64,000 nt of DNA from Nematostella vectensis. Taxonomy: Eukaryota; Cnidaria; Anthozoa; Actiniaria; Edwardsiidae. Shown here in pieces: positions 34,041 through 46,889 of the stretch (the stretch's first letter is position 1; each line of letters starts with the position of its first letter). Both the position numbers and the translations under genes were made by a program. The stretch spans positions 1,881,501 to 1,945,500 of the forward strand of contig NC_064043.1 of the NCBI RefSeq assembly GCF_932526225.1. The letters run 5' to 3'. Below the pieces are notes generated by a model. It was given only the letters and a program-made list of their open reading frames with translations, had not been told where the DNA came from and did no database searches.

Positions 34041-37000
34041 ATGGGACAGACTTTATCAGAGCCGGTTACCACTAAGGAGACGTCATCATGCAGCAACAAG
34101 AGCTACAAACTTGCATCATCCTGTATGCAAGGCTGGCGCATAAACATGGAGGATGCACACACAGAGATCTTATCTCTCAAGGAAGACAAAAATACCGCAT
34201 TTCTTGGTGTATATGATGGGCACGGTGGTGAGTGATCAGCAACTATGACATGACCGTCACAAATAACCTTATCAAGACCTTTAGTTGCCGAAAATAATTA
34301 ATCCATTGTTTATTTTTTTTTTCGTTTTTTTTTTTTTCATTAGTTTCTTTCTTACTGAGGTTTGCTTGAGTTGGCATAACAAATAAAAATACCAAATACT
34401 CGATAGTTTCTGATCTTACAGAAGCTCTTCTGAATACTCAATAACATCTCTTTCTCCAGGGGCCCGTGTAGCACAGTATGTTGGGCAGAATCTACAAAAG
34501 AAAATAGCCTCCCAGCCGGCGTGGGGTATGTTGTTATGATGATTGATGATGATAATAATAAAATAACTAGAAGTTAGTAATAGAAGAGAAAAGGCTGCGG
34601 CAGTGATATACAGTTGCTTCAGTGTTGTTCCAATGCTACATGGTATACATGCAGCCATCTAAGCTTGAAAGTAGAAAGTAGCTAAATAAGTTTACCTTTA
34701 GGCGTTTGTTTTTTGTTTTTTGTTTTGCTATCAAGATTCGAATAGCTGGCGCAATCTTAGATTTTATTTGGGATTGTTGAACAAAGATGGCGGCAGCTTA
34801 TCATAACAATGAACATAAGGTAGGCTAATTGTTAGAGGGTTTGGCAATATATTAGTATTTATTATTTTTACGAGATAGGAATTTAAATGTAGGAATTTGA
34901 TTTTTTTTTTTGTCATATCCATTTCCTCCTCGTCCTATTTGGTCAGTTTTAAAAACAACAAAACAGTCTGGAGTTATATGAACAAAACCATTTAATAATC
35001 TGTTTTGATTGTTTTACAGTTTTTCTGTCAAGGTGTTTTTTCACCTTTTAGCATCACTTCGGTTTGCTTAAACTTGTTGCATGCTCTTCAGCAATTAGGC
35101 GTTGGGTCATTGTTTTGAACTGATAAGTTTTCCCAAACACCCTTTAGTCCATAGCCAAGTGAGCTAGAGTATTAAGGCATTCAGTTAGGATGCTCGTTGT
35201 TCGCTATGCTTGTTTAGTGCCCAATTTTGTCGAGATCTCCTAAGACTGCGGAAGATGTGACCATGGCACGTGTGCTGGTATGAATGGTACGCTAAATAGT
35301 CATAGGCTCATAAGTCGGCAAAATCAGCCTGAAACTGTTATTAAATTCTCCTTCAACACTCTTGGAAAGCTATGGTAACTCGTCCCAAGTAACTGGCGAA
35401 TGAACATTTTTCTGATCTTACCAAATTTTGCTCTAAAAATCTTTCTTGTGCACTCCTCTTGCTGACTTATTGTCAAAACATGGCACAATGTTCAATTGTT
35501 CGTCTGTCAAAATTTGTAAACCTGAAGTTTAGTTCTAGTCTCTCGCTGCCTCATTTTTCAAATTGAGGCTGTAGGACACAAACCCAAACCAAAATCCAAC
35601 CAGATAACCACATATATTCTGCCGCGGATGCTCGTGAATGGAAAAGGAATAGAGTTTTAAAAAACGATGTTCAGATAAGTGTGCTGCTCCTGCGTCACAG
35701 TAATAATGTGACGATAGGAATAGCAAGAGAAATAATAAAATTGATAAAAATAATGTAAATCTATTTCTTTCAATTAATCTATTTTATGTTTGTTTTTTTC
35801 CGTTCCAGCGAAGGGCAACGTCATTGAAGCTCTCAAGAAGGGTTTTCTCTCCTGTGATACAGATATGTTAAAAGGTGAATAATTGTACTATTTTCTATCT
35901 TGTGATCTAAGCCGGCATTACATCAACTCTTTCAACTTATCTTTTCATGGGATGGTGATCCTAATAACAATCAATAGCTTACTGCTCTGGCTGGTCTTTA
36001 CTTCACTGTTCCTCAGTGCACCTTGAAATACCGTCTGAGAAGAGTAACAGCCCTTCAGCTTTGTTAGAACTGGTGCTGATTCCCTTCTGTATTTGCTTAT
36101 TATTTTTATCAGATGAACAGATGAAAGATGAAGTAGCTGGCACAACGGCAGTAGTTGTTGTTATAAAGAACAATAAATTATATTGTGTAAGTTAATTTTT
36201 GTGTTGGTTTGTCTGTCTCTCTGAACTGTCTGTCTGCCTTTGTTGTCTGCATGTTCTGTCTGTCCCTTACCCTAGCCGTCTGTTTGTCTCACCATCTGTC
36301 TGTTGTTCTGTCTGTCCCTTACCCTAGCCATCTGTTTGTCTCACCTTCAGTCTGTTGTTCTGTCTGTCCCTTACCCTAGCCGTCTGTTTGTCTCACCTTC
36401 AGTCTGTTGTTCTGTCTGTCCCTTACCCTAGCCGTCTGTTTGTCTCACCATCTGTCTGTTGTTCTGTCTGTCCCTTACCCTAGCCGTCTGTTTGTCTCAC
36501 CTTCAGTCTGTTGTTCTGTCTGTCCCTTACCCTAGCCGTCTGTTTGTCTCACCATCTGTCTGTTGTTCTGTCTGTCCCTTACCCTAGCCGTCTGTTTGTC
36601 TCACCATCTGTCTGTTGTTCTGTCTGTCCCTTACCCTAGCCGTCTGTTTGTCTCACCATCTCTCTGTTGTTCTGTCTGTCCCTTACCCTAGCCGTCTGTT
36701 TGTCTCACCTTCAGTCTGTTGTTCTGTCTGTCCCTTACCCTAGCCGTCTGTTTGTCTCACCATCTGTCTGTTGTTCTGTCTGTCCCTTACCCTAGCCGTC
36801 TGTTTGTCTCACCATCTGTCTGTTGTTCTGTCTGTCCCTTACCCTAGCCGTCTGTTTGTCTCACCTTCAGTCTGTTGTTCTGTCTGTCCCTTACCCTAGC
36901 CGTCTGTTTGTCTCACCATCTGTCTGTTGTTCTGTCTGTCCCTTACCCTAGCCGTCTGTTTGTCTCACCATCTGTCTGTTGTTCTGTCTGTCCCTTACCC

Positions 37001-40000
37001 TAGCCGTCTGTTTGTCTCACCATCTGTCTGTTGTTCTGTCTGTCCCTTACCCTAGCCGTCTGTTTGTCTCACCATCTGTCTGTTGTTCTGTCTGTCCCTT
37101 ACCCTAGCCGTCTGTTTGTCTCACCATCTGTCTGTTGTTCTGTCTGTCCCTTACCCTAGCCGTCTGTTTGTCTCACCATCTGTCTGTTGTTCTGTCTGTC
37201 CCTTACCCTAGCTGTCTGTTTGTCTCACCATCTGTCTGTTGTTCTGTCTGTCCCTTACCCTAGCCGTCTGTTTGTCTCACCTTCAGTCTGTTGTTCTGTC
37301 TGTCCCTTACCCTAGCCGTCTGTTTGTCTCACCATCTGTCTGTTGTTCTGTCTGTCCCTTACCCTAGCCGTCTGTTTGTCTCACCATCTGTCTGTTGTTC
37401 TGTCTGTCCCTTACCCTAGCCGTCTGTTTGTCTCACCTTCAGTCTGTTGTTCTGTCTGTCCCTTACCCTAGCCGTCTGTTTGTCTCACCATCTGTCTGTT
37501 GTTCTGTCTGTCCCTTACCCTAGCCGTCTGTTTGTCTCACCATCTGTCTGTTGTTCTGTCTGTCCCTTACCCTAGCCGTCTGTTTGTCTCACCTTCAGTC
37601 TGTTGTTCTGTCTGTCCCTTACCCTAGCCGTCTGTTTGTCTCACCATCTGTCTGTTGTTCTGTCTGTCCCTTACCCTAGCCGTCTGTTTGTCTCACCATC
37701 TGTCTGTTGTTCTGTCTGTCACTTACCCTAGCCATCTGTTTGTCTCACCTTCAGTCTGTTGTTCTGTCTGTCCCTTACCCTAGCCGTCTGTTTGTCTCAC
37801 CATCTGTCTGTTGTTCTGTCTGTCCCTTACCCTAGCCGTCTGTTTGTCTCACCTTCAGTCTGTTGTTCTGTCTGTCCCTTACCCTAGCCGTCTGTTTGTC
37901 TCACCTTCAGTCTGTTGTCCTGTCTGTCCCTTACCCTAGCCATCTGTTTGTCTCACCATCTGTCTGTTGTTCTGTCTGTCCCTTACCCTAGCCGTCTGTT
38001 TGTCTCACCATCTGTCTGTTGTTCTGTCTGTCCCTTACCCTAGCCGTCTGTTTGTCTCACCTTCAGTCTGTTGTTCTGTCTGTCCCTTACCCTAGCCGTC
38101 TGTTTGTCTCACCATCTGTCTGTTGTTCTGTGTGTCCCTTACCCTAGCCGTCTGTTTGTCTCACCATCTGTCTGTTGTTCTGTGTGTCCCTTACCCTAGC
38201 CGTCTGTTTGTCTCACCATCTGTCTGTTGTTCTGTCTGTCCCTTACCCTAGCCGTCTGTTTGTCTCACCATCTGTCTGTTGTTCTGTCTGTCCCTTACCC
38301 TAGCCGTCTGTTTGTCTCACCTTCAGTCTGTTGTTCTGTCTGTCCCTTACCCTAGCCATCTGTTTGTCTCACCTTCAGTCTGTTGTTCTGTCTGTCCCTT
38401 ACCCTAGCCGTCTGTTTGTCTCACCATCTGTCTGTTGTTCTGTCTGTCCCTTACCCTAGCCGTCTGTTTGTCTCACCTTCAGTCTGTTGTTCTGTCTGTC
38501 CCTTACCCTAGTCGTCTGTTTGTCTCACCTTCAGTCTGTTGTTCTGTCTGTCCCTTACCCTAGCCGCCTGTTTGTCTCACCATCTGTCTGTTGTTCTGTC
38601 TGTCCCTTACCCTAGCCATCTGTTTGTCTCACCATCTGTCTGTTGTTCTGTCTGTCCCTTACCCTAGCCGTCTGTTTGTCTCACCATCTGTCTGTTGTTC
38701 TGTCTGTCCCTTACCCTAGCCGTCTGTTTGTCTCACCATCTGTCTGTTGTTCTGTCTGTCCCTTACCCTAGCCGTCTGTTTGTCTCACCATCTGTCTGTT
38801 GTTCTGTCTGTCCCTTACCCTAGCCATCTGTTTGTCTCACCTTCAGTCTGTTGTCCTGTCTGTCCCTTACCCTAGCCGTCTGTTTGTCTCACCATCTGTC
38901 TGTTGTTCTGTCTGTCCCTTACCCTAGCCGTCTGTTTGTCTCACCATCTGTCTGTTGTTCTGTCTGTCCCTTACCCTAGCCGTCTGTTTGTCTCACCATC
39001 TGTCTGTTGTTCTGTCTGTCCCTTACCCTAGCCATCTGTTTGTCTCACCATCTGTCTGTTGTTCTGTCTGTCCCTTACCCTAGCCGTCTGTTTATCTCAC
39101 CATCTGTCTGTTGTTCTGTCTGTCCCTTACCCTAGCCGTCTGTTTGTCTCACCATCTGTCTGTTGTTCTGTCTGTCCCTTACCCTAGCCGTCTGTTTGTC
39201 TCACCATCTGTCTGTTGTTCTGTCTGTCCCTTACCCTAGCCATCTGTTTGTCTCACCTTCAGTCTGTTGTCCTGTCTGTCCCTTACCCTAGCCGTCTGTT
39301 TGTCTCACCATCTGTCTGTTGTTCTGTCTGTCCCTTACCCTAGCCGTCTGTTTGTCTCACCATCTGTCTGTTGTTCTGTCTGTCCCTTACCCTAGCCGTC
39401 TGTTTGTCTCACCTTCTGTCTGTTGTTCTGTCTGTCCCTTACCCTAGCCGTCTGTTTGTCTCACCATCTGTCTGTTGTTCTGTCTGTCCCTTACCCTAGC
39501 CGTCTGTTTGTCTCACCATCTGTCTGTTGTTCTGTCTGTCCCTTACCCTAGCCGTCTGTTTGTCTCACCATCTGTCTGTTGTTCTGTCTGTCCCTTACCC
39601 TAGCCATCTGTTTGTCTCACCATCTGTCTGTTGTTCTGTCTGTCCCTTACCCTAGCCGTCTGTTTATCTCACCATCTGTCTGTTGTTCTGTCTGTCCCTT
39701 ACCCTAGCCGTCTGTTTGTCTCACCATCTGTCTGTTGTTCTGTCTGTCCCTTACCCTAGCCGTCTGTTTGTCTCACCATCTGTCTGTTGTTCTGTCTGTC
39801 CCTTACCCTAGCCATCTGTTTGTCTCACCTTCAGTCTGTTGTCCTGTCTGTCCCTTACCCTAGCCGTCTGTTTGTCTCACCATCTGTCTGTTGTTCTGTC
39901 TGTCCCTTACCCTAGCCGTCTGTTTGTCTCACCATCTGTCTGTTGTTCTGTCTGTCCCTTACCCTAGCCGTCTGTTTGTCTCACCTTCTGTCTGTTGTTC

Positions 40001-43000
40001 TGTCTGTCCCTTACCCTAGCCGTCTGTTTGTCTCACCTTCAGTCTGTTGTTCTGTCCGTCCCTTACCCTAGCCGTCTGTTTGTCTCACCTTCAGTCTGTT
40101 GTTCTGTCTGTCCCTTACCCTAGCCGTCTGTTTGTCTCACCATCTGTCTGTTGTTCTGTCTGTCCCTTACCCTAGCCGTCTGTTTGTCTCACCATCTGTC
40201 TGTTGTTCTGTCTGTCCCTTACCCTAGCCGTCTGTTTGTCTCACCATCTGTCTGTTGTTCTGTCTGTCCCTTACCCTAGCTGTCTGTTTGTCTCACCTTC
40301 AGTCTGTTGTTCTGTCTGTCCCTTACCCTAGCCGTCTGTTTGTCTCACCATCTGTCTGTTGTTCTGTCTGTCCCTTACCCTAGCCGTCTGTTTGTCTCAC
40401 CTTCAGTCTGTTGTTCTGTCTGTCCCTTACCCTAGCCGTCTGTTTGTCTCACCATCTGTCTGTTGTTCTGTCTGTCCCTTACCCTAGCCGTCTGTTTGTC
40501 TCACCTTCAGTCTGTTGTTCTGTCTGTCCCTTACCCTAGCCGTCTGTTTGTCTCACCATCTGTCTGTTGTTCTGTCTGTCCCTTACCCTAGCCGTCTGTT
40601 TGTCTCACCATCTGTCTGTTGTTCTGTCTGTCCCTTACCCTAGCCGTCTGTTTGTCTCACCATCTGTCTGTTGTTCTGTCTGTCCCTTACCCTAGCCGTC
40701 TGTTTGTCTCACCTTCAGTCTGTTGTTCTGTCTGTCCCTTACCCTAGCCGTCTGTTTGTCTCACCTTCAGTCTGTTGTTCTGTCTGTCCCTTACCCTAGC
40801 CGTCTGTTTGTCTCACCTTCAGTCTGTTGTTCTGTCTGTCCCTTACCCTAGCCGTCTGTTTGTCTCACCATCTGTCTGTTGTTCTGTCTGTCCCTTACCC
40901 TAGCCGTCTGTTTGTCTCACCTTCAGTCTGTTGTTCTGTCTGTCCCTTACCCTAGCCGTCTGTTTGTCTCACCTTCAGTCTGTTGTTCTGTCTGTCCCTT
41001 ACCCTAGCCGTCTGTTTGTCTCACCTTCAGTCTGTTGTTCTGTCTGTCCCTTACCCTAGCCGTCTGTTTGTCTCACCATCTGTCTGTTGTTCTGTCTGTC
41101 CCTTACCCTAGCCATCTGTTTGTCTCACCATCTGTCTGTTGTCCTGTCTGTCCCTTACCCTAGCCGTCTGTTTGTCTCACCTTCAGTCTGTTGTTCTGTC
41201 TGTCCCTTACCCTAGCTGTCTGTTTGTCTCACCTTCAGTCTGTTGTTCTGTCTGTCCCTTACCCTAGCCGTCTGTTTGTCTCACCTTCAGTCTGTTGTTC
41301 TGTCTGTCCCTTACCCTAGCCGTCTGTTTGTCTCACCTTCAGTCTGTTGTTCTGTCTGTCCTTTACCCTAGCCGTCTGTTTGTCTCACCATCTGTCTGTT
41401 GTTCTGTCTGTCCCTTACCCTAGCCATCTGTTTGTCTCACCATCTGTCTGTTGTTCTGTCTGTCCCTTACCCTAGCCGTCTGTTTGTCTCACCATCTGTC
41501 TGTTGTTCTGTCTGTCCCTTACCCTAGCCGTCTGTTTGTCTCACCTTCAGTCTGTTGTTCTGTCTGTCCCTTACCCTAGCTGTCTGTTTGTCTCACCTTC
41601 AGTCTGTTGTTCTGTCTGTCCCTTACCCTAGCCGTCTGTTTGTCTCACCATCTGTCTGTTGTTCTGTCTGTCCCTTACCCTAGCCGTCTGTTTGTCTCAC
41701 CTTCAGTCTGTTGTTCTGTCTGTCCCTTACCCTAGCCGTCTGTTTGTCTCACCTTCAGTCTGTTGTTCTGTCTGTCCCTTACCCTAGCCGTCTGTTTGTC
41801 TCACCATCTGTCTGTTGTTCTGTCTGTCCCTTACCCTAGCCGTCTGTTTGTCTCACCATCTGTCTGTTGTTCTGTCTGTCCCTTACCCTAGCCGTCTGTT
41901 TGTCTCACCTTCAGTCTGTTGTTCTGTCTGTCCCTTACCCTAGCTGTCTGTTTGTCTCACCATCTGTCTGTTGTTCTGTCTGTCCCTTACCCTAGCCGTC
42001 TGTTTGTCTCACCTTCAGTCTGTTGTTCTGTCCGTCCCTTACCCTAGCCGTCTGTTTGTCTCACCTTCAGTCTGTTGTTCTGTCTGTCCCTTACCCTAGC
42101 CGTCTGTTTGTCTCACCATCTGTCTGTTGTTCTGTGTGTCCCTTACCCTAGCCGTCTGTTTGTCTCACCATCTGTCTGTTGTTCTGTCTGTCCCTTACCC
42201 TAGCCGTCTGTTTGTCTCACCATCTGTCTGTTGTTCTGTCTGTCCCTTACCCTAGCCGTCTGTTTGTCTCACCATCTGTCTGTTGTTCTGTCTGTCCCTT
42301 ACCCTAGCCGTCTGTTTGTCTCACCATCTGTCTGTTGTTCTGTCTGTCCCTTACCCTAGCCGTCTGTTTGTCTCACCTTCAGTCTGTTGTTCTGTCTGTC
42401 CCTTACCCTAGCCGTCTGTTTGTCTCACCTTCAGTCTGTTGTTCTGTCTGTCCCTTACCCTAGCCGTCTGTTTGTCTCACCATCTGTCTGTTGTTCTGTC
42501 TGTCCCTTACCCTAGCCGTCTGTTTGTCTCACCATCTGTCTGTTGTTCTGTCTGTCCCTTACCCTAGCCGTCTGTTTGTCTCACCATCTGTCTGTTGTTC
42601 TGTCTGTCCCTTACCCTAGCCGTCTGTTTGTCTCACCATCTGTCTGTTGTTCTGTCTGTCCCTTACCCTAGCCGTCTGTTTGTCTCACCTTCAGTCTGTT
42701 GTTCTGTCTGTCCCTTACCCTAGCCGTCTGTTTGTCTCACCTTCAGTCTGTTGTTCTGTCTGTCCCTTACCCTAGCCGTCTGTTTGTCTCACCATCTGTC
42801 TGTTGTTCTGTCTGTCCCTTACCCTAGCCGTCTGTTTGTCTCACCATCTGTCTGTTGTTCTGTCTGTCCCTTACCCTAGCCGTCTGTTTGTCTCACCTTC
42901 AGTCTGTTGTTCTGTCTGTCCCTTACCCTAGCTGTCTGTTTGTCTCACCATCTGTCTGTTGTTCTGTCTGTCCCTTACCCTAGCCGTCTGTTTGTCTCAC

Positions 43001-46000
43001 CTTCAGTCTGTTGTTCTGTCTGTCCCTTACCCTAGCCGTCTGTTTGTCTCACCTTCAGTCTGTTGTTCTGTCTGTCCCTTACCCTAGCCGTCTGTTTGTC
43101 TCACCTTCAGTCTGTTGTTCTGTCTGTCCCTTACCCTAGCCATCTGTTTGTCTCACCATCTGTCTGTTGTTCTGTCTGTCCCTTACCCTAGCCGTCTGTT
43201 TGTCTCACCATCTGTCTGTTGTTCTGTCTGTCCCTTACCCTAGCCGTCTGTTTGTCTCACCTTCAGTCTGTTGTTCTGTCTGTCCCTTACCCTAGCCGTC
43301 TGTTTGTCTCACCATCTGTCTGTTGTTCTGTCTGTCCCTTACCCTAGCCGTCTGTTTGTCTCACCTTCAGTCTGTTGTTCTGTCTGTCCCTTACCCTAGC
43401 CGTCTGTTTGTCTCACCTTCAGTCTGTTGTTCTGTCTGTCTCACCATATGGGCAATTTCTTCATAGGCAAATGTTGGAGACTCAAGAGCTATAGCCTGTA
43501 AGAAAGGACTTGTAGAACAGTTATCCTTTGACCATAAACCAAGTAATGAAGGTGAGGAAAGAGAATCAATCAATTATAGATATCTATTTTTTGATTTCAC
43601 AGTATGAGCAGTTTTTTTGTTACAGACGTTACATTTGGAACACATTTTTCAATTTTCGTCTTGTCATATCTTCATTGCATGTTTTTTTTTTAAGTTTAGG
43701 CTATATCAACTTTAGATACCCATGTTAAAAAAAAGTAAACCTATATTCTCTGATTTTTAAATTTTAGTTTTTTAGCGTTACAGACGTTACATCAGAAAAA
43801 CTGCTTTTGTCAAAAACTTTTTTAAATTGAACACAGAAAAGCCATAAGCTTGCCAATATAACCATTAACTCACTATGCTACTGCATGATTAGAGCTGAAG
43901 GTAACATATACTTCATCCTGTTTGTAGAGGAAACAAGAAGAATTATTGCTGCTGGTGGATGGGTGGAGTTTAACAGAGTAAATGGTAAATGCTTTTTTTC
44001 ATATATTTGATGCTTTCACCAGTCCCTGCTTCTGATCTCCCTCTGTAACATTTATTATAATAAATCATATTCAAATGTTCCTAGGCACCTAATTCTGAGA
44101 ATGATTGCCTCTTTAAAATGATTTCAGGAAACTTAGCCCTTTCAAGAGCTCTTGGAGATTTTTGTTTCAAGAAGAATGACAAAAAGCCCCCAGAGGAACA
44201 AATAGTTACAGGTAGTATGGGTATTTATTCAACATGCATGCCTGGGGAAATGATACAAAGAGTTAATCCATCGTAAACAACACCAGCTTTGTCAAATCTT
44301 TGTACACTACCTTGTTACATTAAATACAAGAGAGAGAAAAAAGTATCCAGCATGATGTGAGAATAGCAAACCATTGCTAGGCACAAACCATCATTGGGCT
44401 AATGCCATCCATAGGCTCAAACCATTGCTGGCTCAAGCTATTGCTAGTCTAAAACCATTGCTGGCTCAAACTATTGCTCGTCTAAAACCATTGCTGGCTC
44501 AAACTATTGCTCGTCTAAAACCATTGCTGGCTCAAACCGTTGCTTGTCTTTTCAGCAATGCCAGATGTAATTGTCAAAGACCTCACCCCAGATCATGAGT
44601 TCCTGGTTTTAGCATGTGATGGTGAGTTAATAATGTAACAGTGAGTTATTTATGACCATTTGATTTTAGCATGTGATTGTTAGTTATGTGTGACCATTTC
44701 ACAACTCACATGTCACAGGTGCTTTTCCAGGATTGGCAGAGGGGGTGCGCAGTCAAAAGAAATTACCCACTTTTTGGGTTACATCCTGTGCACACATCCT
44801 GTGTACCCCCTGTGTCGCGCCTGTGTACCCCCTGTGTCGCGCCTGTGTACCCCCTGTGTCGCGCCTGTGTACCCCCTGTATACCCCCTGTGTCGCGCCTG
44901 TGTACCCCCTGTGTCGCGCCTGTGTACCCCCTGTGTCGCGCCTGTATACCCCCTGTGTCGCGCCTGTATACCCCCTGTGTAGCGCCTGTGTACCCCCTGT
45001 GTCGCGCCTGTGTACCCCCTGTGTCGCGCCTGTGTACCCCCTGTGTCGCGCCTGTATACCCCCTGTGTCGCGCCTGTGTACCCCCTGTGTCGCGCCTGTG
45101 TACCCCCTGTGTCGCGCCTGTATACCCCCTGTGTCGCGCCTGTGTCGCGCCTGTGTACCCCCTGTATACCCCCTGTGTACCCCCTGTGTCGCGCCTGTAT
45201 ACCCCCTGTGTCGCGCCTGTGTCGCGCCTGTGTACCCCCTGTGTCGCGCCTGTGTACCCCCTGTGTCGCGCCTGTGTACCCCCTGTGTCGCGCCTGTGTA
45301 CCCCCTGTGTCGTGCCTGTGTACCCCCTGTGTCGCGCCTGTGTACCCCCTGTGTTGCGCCTGTGTCATTATCATCAGTTTGAGTGCTGCATTTTCTTTCT
45401 ATGAAAGAAAGATATTCCAATCAGCTACTTTGGGCTCACATAGAACATTCTCATTGAATAATATACAGTAAGAGATTTGTTATAGATTCATAGCTTATCA
45501 TGTTGTCTGCCTTTCAGGAATATGGGATGTGTTGTCCAATCAGGAAGTAGTAGACTTCATCAGATCACGCTTAGCACAGCGAATGGAGCTTGAACAGGTT
45601 GGTATGGCAAATGATAATATCAATGCCTTGTGCTAGGGTGCTGTGTGGTAATTCGGCTTGTTCCCAGGATTTATGTTAACACTGTGCTGCAGACCTGCTT
45701 ATAATGCAATTGATGAAATAATGTAACAGTCATGTTAGGATGTCTCTGATATCATATCTGTCGGTGATATCACACATTAACCTTGCATGTACATGTTGTG
45801 GTTTGAAATGTGGCATGGTTTGAATTTTTTTCAAACTGGTTTGAATTTTTCAAACTAGCTCATTTTTGGATACCTAGCATTCTAAAAGGGATTTTATTTT
45901 TGGGGAGTCATTAATAAAACAGGGGCTTGGATTTTTTGGGGGTTGGGAGGTGTAACTAAAAGAACTAGATAAAAGATTATGCAAATATCCCCTTTTCAAA

Positions 46001-46526
46001 CCAGTTTCAACAATTTCAAACCAAGAAGCATTTCAAACCACAACATACATATCCATCCAACTAATGTTTCCATCTTTTTGTTTATACATGCCCCACCATT
46101 GGTTCCAACTTCGTTCCATCCAAATTATAAAAAGTGGCATTCCGCGTATAAGACGCACCCTAATTTTGAAGGTCATTTTGGGGTGAAAAAAGAGCAGCTT
46201 ATGCGTGGGTAAATACGGTACCCTCAAAAGTAAAAGTATTTCAAGTCTCCTTAAGAACACTCTATAAATATTTATCCCCTTAGAGCTCCTCCCATTGTCC
46301 TTATACTCCATTAATATATTCACCTCATGCTTAGATCTGTGAGGAGCTGTTAACCCGTTGCTTGGCGCCAGACTGTCAGATGGGCGGTCTTGGCTGTGAT
46401 AACATGACCGTCATCATCCTAACCTTCCTCAATGGTGGGACTTACGAAGAGCTGTGTGATCGATGTTTACAGCCAAGTGATGCACGGCAACAAAACGGGA
46501 ACCAGAGTGGGGGGTTTTACTCATAA
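34041..46526 (+). CDS. ppm-2-like: Protein phosphatase 2C, ppm-2/Ptc2-type (10 coding exons, 318 aa)
   Basis: Exons: 34041-34227, 34460-34525, 35809-35874, 36113-36186, 43467-43551, 43928-43984, 44128-44211, 44556-44621, 45518-45597, 46335-46526. GT-AG boundaries and phases agree; total 957 nt with TAA. The protein begins MGQTLSEPVTTKE, the start I associate with C. elegans ppm-2-type PP2C; Gly2 could be N-myristoylated. PP2C motifs are complete: GWRINMEDAH, VYDGHGG (metal-binding Asp), GTTAVVVVI, NVGDSRA, LSFDHKPS, NLALSRALGD, ACDGIWDV and GCDNMTV. These coordinate the two Mn/Mg ions for Ser/Thr dephosphorylation. Members act on MAPK and other stress-kinase pathways; the substrate here is unknown. 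Length fits a minimal single-domain enzyme. The 7.3-kb intron 4 is nearly all satellite, and intron 8 holds another array. Confidence 0.95.
36243..43440 (+). repeat. 52-bp satellite, about 138 copies, filling PP2C intron 4
   Basis: The unit runs CTGTTTGTCTCACCATCTGT, CTGTTGTTCTGTCTGTCCCT, TACCCTAGCCGT. It is pyrimidine-rich on the sense strand. Two main forms alternate: CACCATCTGTCTG and CACCTTCAGTCTG. Rare marks such as TTTATCTC at about 39091 and 39663 are 572 bp (11 units) apart, evidence of a block duplication. The array starts about 55 bases after the exon 4 donor and ends about 25 bases before the exon 5 acceptor. No coding capacity. Confidence 0.97.
44370..44545. repeat. 32-bp tandem repeat, about 5 copies, PP2C intron 7
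   Basis: The unit contains AAACCATTGCTGGCTCAAAC followed by TATTGCTCGTCT, with decay at the 5' end. It ends just before the exon 8 acceptor TTTTCAG at 44555. Confidence 0.85.
44800..45365. repeat. 11-bp two-letter satellite, PP2C intron 8
   Basis: Every unit begins CCTGTGT (sometimes CCTGTAT) and ends ACCC or CGCG, giving two 11-bp forms. They mostly alternate as a 22-bp dimer, with runs of one form near 44875, 45135, 45160 and 45220. The array lacks stop codons in several frames, so long Cys/Pro/Val and Thr/Gly/Arg frames on both strands are artefacts. Confidence 0.95.
46133..46222. mobile_element. Probable remnant of a DNA-transposon terminal region
   Basis: Contains GCGTATAAGACGCACCCTAA, then GGTCATTTTGGGGTG and GCTTATGCGTGGGTAAATAC. 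CGTATAAGACGC and GCTTATGCG are degenerate inverted repeats. I have a general recollection of similar text as interspersed repeats in animal genomes, which cannot be checked here. It lies in PP2C intron 9. Confidence 0.35.
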
Positions 46527-46883
46527 ATTACTGTTTCCTATAAGAGTTTTAGGCTTCTTTCAGTCCCCTCCACATCTGCTGTGACCGCAAATAATAATGA
46601 AGTCGCAAGTAGCCCTTGCGTGGTATAGCCAATAATAGAAAATGTGGAGGAGACTGGGTTGTATGGTTGTTTCCTTGTATTTGAACTTTTTTTAAATTCC
46701 TGTGTTTAGTCTTTCTTGGAGACCCAGGCCAAAGACGGATTTTTGAGCATTGTGTCGAGTGGCCTGTAGATAGATTTGTTTTATTTCATCCTTGCTTTAA
46801 AAAAAATTATCATGCATTATCCCGTATGGTGGCGACTTGCACTAAGATACCATGTAACCATCTGAACGGTAAGCTCATGCTAA

Positions 46884-46889
46884 AATAAA
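46884..46889 (+). other. Candidate polyadenylation signal of the PP2C gene
   Basis: AATAAA in GCTAAAATAAACACAG, about 360 bases after the stop codon. Confidence 0.5.

Noticed and set aside
34780-34822. ATGGCGGCAGCTTATCATAA followed by a donor-like AAGGTAGGC, a possible alternative first exon of the PP2C
   Set aside because: The donor leaves phase 0, but the next exon at 35809 needs phase 1, so the join would put the phosphatase out of frame.
36243-43440. CCCTTACCCTAG in each 52-bp unit read as interstitial telomere repeats
   Set aside because: It is not (CCCTAA)n; the resemblance covers a few bases inside a longer unrelated unit.
44677-45471. Cys/Pro/Val-rich and Thr/Gly/Arg-rich frames on both strands
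   Set aside because: They are all generated by the 11-bp satellite inside a PP2C intron.
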